64,000 nt of DNA from Streptomyces mangrovisoli (GTDB lineage Bacteria > Actinomycetota > Actinomycetes > Streptomycetales > Streptomycetaceae), in NCBI RefSeq assembly GCF_000974985.2, contig NZ_LAVA02000010.1:91173-155172 (forward strand), in the 5' to 3' direction. A model generated the notes under the pieces. It was not told the DNA's origin. It searched no databases and saw nothing but the letters and a program-made list of their open reading frames with translations. Shown one piece after another: positions 55,576-63,142 of this stretch; positions within the stretch are counted from its first letter, which is position 1, and each line of letters begins with the position of its first letter. A program made the translations under genes and the position numbers.

Positions 55576-56897
55576 TTGCTCGCCGGCACCTTCCACCCGA
55601 ACCTCGCCTTGATCGCCGCGCCGTGCGCGGGCAGGTCCTCCGCCTCGGCCAGCGTGACCACGTGGTGCGCGACCTCGGCCAGCGCGTCCTTCGTGTAGTC
55701 GACGACGTGGATGCCGCGCAGGAAGGACTGGACCGACAGGCCCGAGGAGTGGCAGGCGCAACCGCCGGTGGGCAGCACGTGGTTGGAGCCCGCCGCGTAG
55801 TCGCCGAGGGAGACCGGCGCCCAGGGGCCGATGAAGATCGCGCCCGCGTTCCGCACCCGGTCCGCGACCGCGGCCGCGTCGGCGGTCTGGATCTCCAGGT
55901 GCTCGGCGCCGTACGCGTCGACCACCCTGAGGCCCTCGTCGACGCCGTCGACGAGGACGATCGCGGACTGCCGGCCGGCCAGGGCCGGGCGGATCCGGTC
56001 GTCGATGTGCTTGGTGGCCGTGATCTGCGGCTCCAGCTCCTTCTCGACCGCGTCGGCCAGCGCGACCGAGTCGGTGACCAGCACGGCCGCCGCCAGCGGG
56101 TCGTGCTCGGCCTGGCTGATCAGGTCGGCGGCGACGTGCACCGGGTCGGCCGTGTCGTCGGCGAGGACCGCGATCTCGGTCGGGCCCGCCTCGGCGTCGA
56201 TGCCGATCCGGCCGGTGAAGTAGCGCTTGGCGGCCGCGACCCAGATGTTGCCGGGGCCGGTGACCATGTTGGCGGGGGCGCAGGACTCGGTGCCGTAGGC
56301 GAACATCGCGACGGCGGTCGCGCCGCCCGCCGCGTACACCTCGTCGACGCCGAGCAGGGCGCAGGCGGCGAGGATCGTCGGGTGCGGCAGGCCGTCGAAC
56401 GCGGCCTGGGCCGGGGAGGCGAGCGCGATCGAGCCGACGCCGGCCTCCTGCGCGGGCACCACGTTCATGATCACGGAGGACGGGTAGACCGAGCGACCGC
56501 CCGGCGCGTACAGCCCGACGCGCTCGACCGGGACCCACTTCTCGGTGACCGTGCCGCCGGGCACCACCTGCGTGGTGTGGTCGCTGCGGCGCTGGGCGCG
56601 GTGGACCAGGCGGGCGCGGCGGATCGACTCCTCCAGGGCCGCGCGCACGGCCGGGTCGAGCCGCTCCAGGGCGTCGGCGAGCGCCTCGGCCGGGACGCGC
56701 ACGGATTCCAGCCGTACGCCGTCGAACTTCTCCGCGAAGTCGATCAGTGCCGCGTCTCCCCGATGATGTACGGCCTCGCAGATCGGACGCACCTTCTCCA
56801 GTGCGGCCTGTACGTCGAACTCGGCTCGGGGCAGCAGGTCGCGCAGGGCGGGACCCTCCGGGAGGGCGTCGCCGCGCAGATCGATTCGGGAGATCAC
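55572..56897 (-). CDS. hisD: Histidinol dehydrogenase
   Basis: 441 aa, zinc- and NAD-dependent, final two steps of histidine synthesis. Motifs: [21 protein letters not shown], the [15 protein letters not shown] stretch, [26 protein letters not shown], and the C-terminal [20 protein letters not shown] 56897 begins [15 protein letters not shown], the family start; a frame to 56945 is not supported. GAGAAT 7 nt upstream of the GTG could be a leaderless -10 element. First gene of the operon. Confidence 0.96.
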   Translation of the reverse strand: MISRIDLRGDALPEGPALRDLLPRAEFDVQAALEKVRPICEAVHHRGDAALIDFAEKFDGVRLESVRVPAEALADALERLDPAVRAALEESIRRARLVHRAQRRSDHTTQVVPGGTVTEKWVPVERVGLYAPGGRSVYPSSVIMNVVPAQEAGVGSIALASPAQAAFDGLPHPTILAACALLGVDEVYAAGGATAVAMFAYGTESCAPANMVTGPGNIWVAAAKRYFTGRIGIDAEAGPTEIAVLADDTADPVHVAADLISQAEHDPLAAAVLVTDSVALADAVEKELEPQITATKHIDDRIRPALAGRQSAIVLVDGVDEGLRVVDAYGAEHLEIQTADAAAVADRVRNAGAIFIGPWAPVSLGDYAAGSNHVLPTGGCACHSSGLSVQSFLRGIHVVDYTKDALAEVAHHVVTLAEAEDLPAHGAAIKARFGWKVPASK

Positions 56898-57083
56898 GTA
56901 CCCAATTCTCTCAGACCCGCGCCGGGCGCCGTTCGCGCGTATCAATGGCTGATACAGAACGTGGCCGGAACCCGGAAGATCCCCTTCACGTCCTGTGTTC
57001 CGGGCGTCACCCAGCGGGCATCAACGGGTGGACGCGCGAGCGACCGGCGAGTAGCCGGGGACACCGGGGAAGGGGGCACGGGT

Positions 57084-58658
57084 GTGACCGAGGAGACCGG
57101 CGTACGGGGCGGCGATCTGCCGGACGACCTGACCGCCGCCGAGGCCGGGATGTGGCAGGCGTTCCGCAACGGCACCGTGTACGACCTGCGCTGCGGCGAC
57201 GCGGAGGTGGACGATCCGCACGGCGGGCACCCCTGGGGCCCCGAGCGGGCCGTGCGGGCGCGGATCATCGCGTGGCTGCTGCTGGACGGGCCGCCCGCGC
57301 TGGCCGGCCGGGTCGCCTCGCTGAAGCTGGTCGGTGTGCAGGTCATGGGCTCGCTGGACGTGGCGGGCGGCACGGTGGCGCCGTACGTCGAGATGAAGTC
57401 CTGCCGGTTCGAGCAGGAGGTGCTGGTGCCGGAGGCCCGGTTCGCGACCATGCGGATGGTGAACTGCTCGGTGCCGCGCCTGGAGGCCGCCCGCGTGCAC
57501 ACCGAGGGCGATCTCCATCTGCCGCGCTGCCGGTTCCACAACGGCGTCCGGCTGACCGACGCGCACATCGGCACCGACCTGATGCTGAACGAGGCCGTCG
57601 TGCACCGCGACCGCACCGGGCGCTCCATCGCCGCCGACGGGATGCTGGTCGGCCAGGACCTCCAGGCGGAGCTGCTGGAGTCGTACGGCGAGCTGAGCCT
57701 GCGCAGCGCGAAGGTCGGCGTGTCGCTGAGCCTGCGCGGGGCCCGGCTGGTCAACCCGGCCGGGCGGCTCGCGCTGAACGCGCCCCAGCTGACCGTGGAA
57801 CGCACGCTGTACCTGACCCCGGCGGGCGTCGGCGGGCCCTGGCTGAGCGGGACCACGCCGGCCCGCGGGACCCGGGTGCAGCGGTTCGAGGCGCAGGGCG
57901 GGGTGCGCCTCGACGACGGCCGGTTCGGGGACGCGGTGGACCTGGAGCGGGCCCGGTTCGTGCTCACCGACGAGCAGGAGCTGTCGCTGCGCCGGGTGCA
58001 GGCTCCCGAGCTGCGCTTCCTCGGGGACCGGCCGCTGCGCGGCAAGGTGGTGCTCTCGGGCGCGCGGATCGCCAACCTGGTCGACCGGGCGAGCGCGTGG
58101 CCGGCGCCGGGCAATCTGCACATGGGCGGCTTCGTCTACGAGAACCTCGTGCCGCAGGGCCCGTTCCCGCTGACCGAACGGCTGGGCTGGGTGACGGCCG
58201 CGACCGCGGAGTACAACCCGGAGCCGTACGAGCGCCTCGCCGCCGTGCTGCGCGGCGCGGGCGAGGACGAGGACGCCCGCGAGGTGCTGCTCGCCAAGCA
58301 GCGCCGCCGCCGGGAGAGCCTGCCGCCGGCCGCCAAGGTGTGGGGGTACGTGCAGGACTGGACGGTGGCGTACGGCTACCGGCCGGGCCGCGCCGCCGTG
58401 TGGATGGCGGTGCTGTGGGCCGCGGGCTCGCTCGCCTTCGCGCACGCCGGGCATCCCCCGGTGAACACCGTGCACCCCGTGTGGAACCCGGCGCTCTACA
58501 CCCTGGACCTGCTGCTGCCGGTCATAGACCTGGGCCAGGTGGGCCAGTGGCAGCTGCGCGGCGGCTGGCAGTGGCTGTCGGCGGCGATGGTCCTGCTGGG
58601 CTGGATCCTGGCCACGACGGTGGCGGCGGGGGCGACACGGCTGCTGCGGAGGGGGTGA
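57084..58658 (+). CDS. Beta-helix/pentapeptide-like protein with two C-terminal membrane helices
   Basis: 524 aa. After a helical N-terminal part, residues ~85-350 read as repeated short strands (VQVMGSLDVAGGTVAPYVEMKSC, MRMVNCSVPRL, HLPRCRFHNGVRLTDAHIG), the pattern of a right-handed beta-helix (bactofilin/pentapeptide-like). A charged linker EDEDAREVLLAKQRRRRE precedes two transmembrane helices (about 430-447 and 495-515). Homologues are often labelled membrane-associated oxidoreductases, but I see no redox motif. GTG 57084 follows GGGGG. Divergent from hisD. Role unknown. Confidence 0.72.
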   Translation: MTEETGVRGGDLPDDLTAAEAGMWQAFRNGTVYDLRCGDAEVDDPHGGHPWGPERAVRARIIAWLLLDGPPALAGRVASLKLVGVQVMGSLDVAGGTVAPYVEMKSCRFEQEVLVPEARFATMRMVNCSVPRLEAARVHTEGDLHLPRCRFHNGVRLTDAHIGTDLMLNEAVVHRDRTGRSIAADGMLVGQDLQAELLESYGELSLRSAKVGVSLSLRGARLVNPAGRLALNAPQLTVERTLYLTPAGVGGPWLSGTTPARGTRVQRFEAQGGVRLDDGRFGDAVDLERARFVLTDEQELSLRRVQAPELRFLGDRPLRGKVVLSGARIANLVDRASAWPAPGNLHMGGFVYENLVPQGPFPLTERLGWVTAATAEYNPEPYERLAAVLRGAGEDEDAREVLLAKQRRRRESLPPAAKVWGYVQDWTVAYGYRPGRAAVWMAVLWAAGSLAFAHAGHPPVNTVHPVWNPALYTLDLLLPVIDLGQVGQWQLRGGWQWLSAAMVLLGWILATTVAAGATRLLRRG

Positions 58659-58840
58659 GCGGGGCCCACCGGGCGGGGCGGGGCCGACCGGGCGGGGCGC
58701 AGGGTGGCAGACCGGAGGCGACACACAGTTGTTGAACGATCACCTTTTACCGGTCCTTGACCCGCGGCCGTACAACTTTCGATTCGTTGCCCGGGGACAC
58801 TAGCGCCGCCGCCACCTGCGGTCTTTCAATAAGCGGCACC

Positions 58841-59866
58841 ATGGCGCTGCTCCCCCCGTTCATCCGCGCGTCGCGGATGAGAAGCACTCCTACGCGCCCC
58901 GCCGCCGGAGCCCCGGCGGACGAGGTGCTGCTCGACGCGCCCGACGACCGTCTCGGCCCCGCGCTCGTCGCGGCCGGACGGGGCGAGTTCGAGCCCGCCG
59001 CCGCCCTGCTGGCCCTCACCCGGGCCACCGCCGACTGGGAACACCGCGACCGGTACGTGGTCCGGCTCGCCGCGTTCGCCCGGTCGCGGGGCGAGTGGTT
59101 CGAGACCTGGCGGGCCGCCGACCCGCACGACCCCGACGGACTGCTCGTCGAGGCGCAGCTGGCGGTCGACCACGCCTGGACCTCGCCGGCCCGCGCCGAA
59201 CTGCTGCGCGGCGTCAGCCCGCTGATCACGGCCGCGGCCCAGCTCGACGCGCGCGACCCGGTGCCGTGGCGGGTCGCCCTCACCCACGCCCGCGGGGCGC
59301 GCGCCGGCCACAAGTACTTCGGCGAGCTGTGGGAGGCGGCCGTACGGCGCGCCCCGCACCACTACGGCTGCCACGCGGCCGCGCTGCACTACCTGGCCGC
59401 CTCCTGGCAGGGCTCCCACCGCGAGTGCTTCGACTTCGCCGAGCGGGCCGCCCAGGACGCCCCCGCCGACTCCCTGGTCCAGGCCCTCCCGGCGCACGCG
59501 GCCTTCGGGTACCTCTCCGACGGCTGTGGCGCCGAAGTGGCGCGGGAGCGGCTCGACGCGGCCGCCGACCGGGCCGTCGCGTTCTCCGCGCGCTTCGCCG
59601 CGGCCTCCCCCTGGCCCGCCGAGGCCAGGAACGAGCTCATGTACGTCCTCGTACGGCTGGGCCGCTGGAGCGACGCGCTCGCGCAGCTCGACCTCATCGG
59701 CCCGTACGTCACCTCCTTCCCGTGGGACCGGCTGGCGGCGGACCCGCTCGCCCACTTCCTGCACGTGCGCGACCAGATCCGCGCGGCCACCGCGACCGGT
59801 GCGCCGGGCGTGCGGACGGGGGCGTGGGGCGGGCGGACCGGACGCGCACGCTCCGTGGACCATTAG
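58841..59866 (+). CDS. Helical-repeat protein of unknown function
   Basis: 341 aa, mostly alpha-helical with Ala-rich amphipathic repeats (ALVAAGRGEFEPAAALLALTRATADWEHRDRYV, HRECFDFAERAAQDAPADSLVQ) resembling degenerate TPR/SEL1 units. Tryptophans recur at helix starts (WEHRD, WFETWRAAD, WEAAVRRAP). No catalytic motif, signal peptide or membrane helix. Start uncertain: ATG 58841, or a TTG at 58757. Upstream is a 19-bp tandem GGGGCCnACCGGGCGGGGC pair. It precedes the Lon-N gene closely. Confidence 0.62.
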   Translation: MALLPPFIRASRMRSTPTRPAAGAPADEVLLDAPDDRLGPALVAAGRGEFEPAAALLALTRATADWEHRDRYVVRLAAFARSRGEWFETWRAADPHDPDGLLVEAQLAVDHAWTSPARAELLRGVSPLITAAAQLDARDPVPWRVALTHARGARAGHKYFGELWEAAVRRAPHHYGCHAAALHYLAASWQGSHRECFDFAERAAQDAPADSLVQALPAHAAFGYLSDGCGAEVARERLDAAADRAVAFSARFAAASPWPAEARNELMYVLVRLGRWSDALAQLDLIGPYVTSFPWDRLAADPLAHFLHVRDQIRAATATGAPGVRTGAWGGRTGRARSVDH

Positions 59867-59869
59867 GCT
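59864..59869 (+). promoter_or_regulatory. TAGGCT -10 box before Lon-N gene, leaderless type
   Basis: TAGGCT overlaps the stop of the preceding gene and ends 8 nt before the GTG at 59878. No Shine-Dalgarno is present. Confidence 0.45.
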
Positions 59870-59877
59870 TTTGCGCC

Positions 59878-60618
59878 GTGACCACCGTCCGTCTCCCCCT
59901 CTTCCCGCTGAACTCCGTGCTGTTCCCGGGGCTCGTGCTGCCGCTGAACGTCTTCGAGGAGCGCTACCGCGCGATGATGCGCACCCTGGCGAAGGCCCCG
60001 GAGGACGAGCCGCGGCGGTTCGCCGTCGTGGCGATCCGCGACGGCCACGAGGTCGCGCCCAGCGCGCCCGGGATGCCCGACCAGACGGCCCTGCCGCAGC
60101 GCGGCCCCGCGGCCGGCTTCGGCGCCGACCCGGCCAAGACGTTCCACTCCGTGGGGTGCATCGCCGACGCGGCGACCATCCGGGAGCGCTCCGACGGCAC
60201 CTTCGAGGTGCTGGCCACCGGGACGACCCGGGTGCGGCTGCTGTCCGTCGACGCCACCGGTGCCTTCCTGACGGCCGAACTGGAGGAGCTGGCGGAGGAA
60301 CCCGGGGACGAGGCCGGGGCGCTGGCGGAGGGCGTGCTGCGGGCGTTCCGGCAGTACCAGAAGCGCCTCGCGGGCGCCCGGGAGCGGTCGTTGTCGACCT
60401 CGGCGGACCTGCCCGACGAGCCGTCCGTGGTGTCGTACCTGGTCGCCGCGGCGATGGTGCTCGACACGCCGACCAAGCAGCGGCTGCTCCAGGCCCCGGA
60501 CACCGCCTCCCGGCTGCGCGACGAGCTGAAGCTGCTGCGCTCCGAGGCCGCCGTCATCCGCCGGCTGCCCTCGCTGCCCGCACCGGATCTGACCCGCGGC
60601 CCGACGAGCCTCAACTGA
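59878..60618 (+). CDS. LON peptidase substrate-binding domain protein
   Basis: 246 aa. The Lon N-terminal (PUA-like) domain alone: RLPLFPLNSVLFPGLVLPLNVFEERYRAMM, a GCIADAATIRERSDGTFEVLATGTTRVRLL strand set, and a C-terminal helical bundle ending LRDELKLLRSEAAVIRRL. There is no ATPase or protease domain, so it is not Lon itself. Probably binds or presents substrates; role unproven. The next gene follows after 62 bp. Confidence 0.88.
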   Translation: MTTVRLPLFPLNSVLFPGLVLPLNVFEERYRAMMRTLAKAPEDEPRRFAVVAIRDGHEVAPSAPGMPDQTALPQRGPAAGFGADPAKTFHSVGCIADAATIRERSDGTFEVLATGTTRVRLLSVDATGAFLTAELEELAEEPGDEAGALAEGVLRAFRQYQKRLAGARERSLSTSADLPDEPSVVSYLVAAAMVLDTPTKQRLLQAPDTASRLRDELKLLRSEAAVIRRLPSLPAPDLTRGPTSLN

Positions 60619-60680
60619 CCCGCCCGGCGCACCTCGCGCCGCCCACGCACTCCACGCAAATCCCGGGGGAAACGGCCCGC

Positions 60681-61178
60681 ATGGCGAAGAAGAAGCAACA
60701 GCAGCAGGGCGGCACGCCCGCCACCGTCGCGCTGACCGCGGCGGGGGTGACGTACACGGTCCACTCCTACGACCACGATCCCGCGCATCCGTCGTACGGC
60801 GAGGAGGCCGCCGAGGCGATGGGCGTGTCCCCGGACCGCGTCTTCAAGACGCTGGTGGCCGACGTGGACGGCACGCTGACGGTGGCGGTGGTCCCGGTGG
60901 CGGGTTCGCTGGACCTGAAGGCGCTGGCCTCGGCGGTCGGCGGCAAGCGGGCGGCCATGGCGGACCCGGCGCTCGCGGAGCGCACCACGGGCTATGTCCG
61001 CGGTGGCATCTCCCCGCTCGGCCAGCGCAAGAAGCTGCCGACGGTCCTGGACGCCTCGGCCGCCGCCCACGCGACGATCTGCGTCTCGGCGGGGCGGCGG
61101 GGGCTGGAGGTCGAACTGGCCCCGGACGACCTGGCGCGGCTGACGGGGGCGGTACGGGCGCCGATCGGGCGCGGCTGA
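60681..61178 (+). CDS. ybaK: Cys-tRNA(Pro)/Cys-tRNA(Cys) deacylase, YbaK/EbsC type
   Basis: 165 aa. Hydrolyses mischarged Cys-tRNA(Pro). Family features: YTVHSYDHDPAHPSYGEEAAEAMGV, RVFKTLVADVDG with the catalytic Lys, VAVVPVAGSLDLKALASAVGGKRAAMADPA, TGYVRGGISPLGQRK, and TVLDASAAAHATICVSAGRRGLEVEL. Starts MAKKKQQQQGG, a polar tag. No editing-domain fusion. Confidence 0.93.
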   Translation: MAKKKQQQQGGTPATVALTAAGVTYTVHSYDHDPAHPSYGEEAAEAMGVSPDRVFKTLVADVDGTLTVAVVPVAGSLDLKALASAVGGKRAAMADPALAERTTGYVRGGISPLGQRKKLPTVLDASAAAHATICVSAGRRGLEVELAPDDLARLTGAVRAPIGRG

Positions 61179-61228
61179 CGCCTTCGCCGCGGGCCGCCCC
61201 GGCTCTGCCGTGTGCCGCCCCGGCCATG

Positions 61229-61291
61229 CCGGGCGACGCCTCGGCCCTGCCGGACGACGCCTCGGCCCTGCCGGACGACGCCTCGGCTCTG
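61229..61291. repeat. 21-bp tandem repeat, three units
   Basis: Units 61229-61249, 61250-61270 and 61271-61291; unit CCGGACGACGCCTCGGCCCTG with one or two changes. It lies between ybaK and the bL37 gene. As the length is a multiple of three it can be read through in frame, but no start, RBS or conservation supports a protein. Confidence 0.8.
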
Positions 61292-61340
61292 TTGCGCGAC
61301 CCCTCGACGGGTGGCCCTTCCTGGACTAAGCAGAAGGGGC

Positions 61341-61415
61341 ATGTCGAAGCGAACCCGCAAGCGCAAGTGGCGCATCAGGAAGGGCCGTTCCAACCACGGC
61401 CGCCGTCCCGCGTGA
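61341..61415 (+). CDS. Ribosomal protein bL37 (24 aa)
   Basis: 24 aa, 14 of them Arg or Lys: begins MSKRTRKRKW, ends SNHGRRPA. This matches the recalled pattern of actinobacterial bL37 from mycobacterial 70S structures (basic, about 24 residues, ...ANHGKRP at the end). AAGGGG (61334-61339) lies immediately before the ATG, and a 13-bp stem terminator follows the stop. Identification is by pattern and size, not alignment. Binds 23S rRNA if correct. Confidence 0.75.
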   Translation: MSKRTRKRKWRIRKGRSNHGRRPA

Positions 61416-61432
61416 CCGACACCCCGTCGGGG

Positions 61433-61463
61433 GGAGCGTCCCCGGTCAGGCCGGGGGCGCTCC
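61433..61463. terminator. Convergent hairpin after bL37
   Basis: 13-nt arms, GGAGCGTCCCCGG (61433-61445) with CCGGGGGCGCTCC (61451-61463), one G-T wobble, loop TCAGG. It overlaps the last codons of the convergent DUF2567-like gene. Confidence 0.65.
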
Positions 61464-62207
61464 GTACGGCCCCTGCGGGCCCTGCGGGCCCTCGGATCCG
61501 TGGGTGCCCTGGGTGCCGTCGTGGGGGGTGTACGGACCGTGCGAGTCGTGCGGGCCGTAGTCGTAGGCCGGTTCCGGGTCCCGCGGGCCGAACAGCGCGG
61601 TCAGGCCGAGGTGCACCAGCAGCGCGGCCACCGACCAGGCCAGCAGCGCCCCCTTCGCGCCGAGCTTGAGCGGCGCCGCGAAGGTCACGCCCTTGCCGAC
61701 CTCCTTGGCGTGCGCGAGGACGTCCTTGGCGGGGCCGAGCGACACCCCGAGCTTCCACGCCACCAGCGAGCCGAGCAGGCCGCCGACCGCCAGCGCGACC
61801 GCGAGCGGCACACCGCCGCGCCGGCGCACCAGGAACACCACCACGGCGCTCACCGCGCCGAAGGCCAGCGCCAGCAGCGTGAACGTGCCGTCCACACCGA
61901 TCGCCTGCTCGCCCTCGCTGTCCTTGAGGTAGACGACCCAGTTCTTGCCGGAGACGTCGCCGACCAGCGGCACCTGCGGCGCCAGCCACTGCCACAGCAG
62001 CCCGAGCAGCACCCCGCACAGCGCCAGCGCCACCGTGACGACGACGGCCTCCCGCACTTCGGTCTTCATCCCGGGACCGTCCTGTTCGTGCACGGCGTCG
62101 TGGGCGGCGGCCGGGTACGCGTACCCGGCGGGTGCGGTCGGCCACGCCTTGGCGTCGTTCTCGGACGATTCGTGCGGCGGCGGGGGCGGAGTCAGCGGAG
62201 CGGTCAC
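61446..62207 (-). CDS. DUF2567-like membrane protein
   Basis: 253 aa. Pro-rich N-terminus (TPPPPPHESSEND), then four hydrophobic segments near residues 55-72, 105-123, 128-146 and 178-198, with a VSGKNWVVYLKDSEGEQAIGVDGTF loop between the first two. The C-terminus is Gly/Pro/His-rich (DSHGPYTPHDGTQG, GPQGPQGPYG). DUF2567 assignment is from general pattern and position. GTG 62207 is the best start before the Pro-rich part. Function unknown; same direction as the ABC genes. Confidence 0.68.
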   Translation of the reverse strand: MTAPLTPPPPPHESSENDAKAWPTAPAGYAYPAAAHDAVHEQDGPGMKTEVREAVVVTVALALCGVLLGLLWQWLAPQVPLVGDVSGKNWVVYLKDSEGEQAIGVDGTFTLLALAFGAVSAVVVFLVRRRGGVPLAVALAVGGLLGSLVAWKLGVSLGPAKDVLAHAKEVGKGVTFAAPLKLGAKGALLAWSVAALLVHLGLTALFGPRDPEPAYDYGPHDSHGPYTPHDGTQGTHGSEGPQGPQGPYGAPPA

Positions 62208-62241
62208 CCTGACATCGTGCCAGGCGTGTCTGTGCGGCGCG

Positions 62242-63066
62242 TCACCGGACCGCGGCCCGGCGGTACGCCCACGCCGCCACGGCCAGCGAGACCACCCCGA
62301 CCCCGGCGCAGACGGCCAGGTCACCGGCGACCAGCGCCCAGTCCGGGTGCGACCCGAAGGTCCGCGCGAACGCCTCCACGCCGTACGTCGACGGCAGCAG
62401 GTCGCGCAGCAGCCGTACGACGCCGGGCATCCGGTCGGCGGGCAGCACGCCGAGCAGCAGCGCCGCCGACATGCCCAGCTGGCCCAGCAGGGTGGCGAGC
62501 TCGGGGCGCGGCGCGAGCAGGCCGAGCGCGGCGCCGAGCCCGGCGAGCGCGGCGCCGGCCAGCGGGATCACCGCGGCGAGCACCCACAGGTTCGCCAGCG
62601 GCAGCCCGAACAGGATCCCGCCGAACGCGGCGGTCACCAGGGTGCCGGGCACGGTGAAGGAGGCGTAGGCCCCCGCCGCGCCGAGCACCACGGCGGCCGG
62701 CGGCACGGGCAGCGTCGCGTAGTGGTCGAGGCCGCCGCTGCCGCGCAGCTGGCCGAAGTACTGGGCCAGCAGGTTCAGGCCGACGTAGGCCACCACGAGC
62801 ACCGACGAGCCGGCCACGACGTAGCGGGCGTCGTCGCCGCCCGCGTCCACCACGCCACGCATCATGATCAGGATGCCGACGGACTGGAAGGTCGCGACGA
62901 ACAGCAGCGGGATGCGGGCCACCCGGGCGCGGGAGAGCTGGGCGCGGTAGACCGCGGCCAGCGAGGGCCACAGCCGGGCGCGTGGCGCGAGCGGCGCGGC
63001 CTGCGCGCGCACCGGCGCGGTGGCCGGCGCGCCGCCCGGCCGGGCATCGGCGGATACGACACTCAC
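62242..63066 (-). CDS. ABC-2 type transporter permease
   Basis: 274 aa with six transmembrane segments of the ABC-2 class: [93 protein letters not shown] and the last near the C-terminus. The loop YFGQLRGSGGLDHYATLPVP is typical of this branch. The N-terminal ~35 residues are disordered and cytosolic. Pairs with the ATPase gene 76 bp upstream as an exporter; cargo unknown. Confidence 0.87.
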   Translation of the reverse strand: MSVVSADARPGGAPATAPVRAQAAPLAPRARLWPSLAAVYRAQLSRARVARIPLLFVATFQSVGILIMMRGVVDAGGDDARYVVAGSSVLVVAYVGLNLLAQYFGQLRGSGGLDHYATLPVPPAAVVLGAAGAYASFTVPGTLVTAAFGGILFGLPLANLWVLAAVIPLAGAALAGLGAALGLLAPRPELATLLGQLGMSAALLLGVLPADRMPGVVRLLRDLLPSTYGVEAFARTFGSHPDWALVAGDLAVCAGVGVVSLAVAAWAYRRAAVR

Positions 63067-63142
63067 CTCGGGCTGCTCCTTCTCGCTCCGGCAGCGGTCT
63101 CGTGCCCTACGGATTCCTGTACGTACCGGACGGGGTCTGCGC

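Noticed and set aside
58757..58840. N-terminal extension of the helical-repeat gene from TTG 58757
   Set aside because: Codon use and composition of the extra 28 residues are unlike the rest; ATG 58841 is the simpler start, although neither has a clear RBS.
61226..61669. 147-aa plus-strand frame containing the 21-bp repeats
   Set aside because: It overlaps bL37 and the convergent DUF2567-like gene, has no RBS or motif, and its first part is explained by the tandem repeat.
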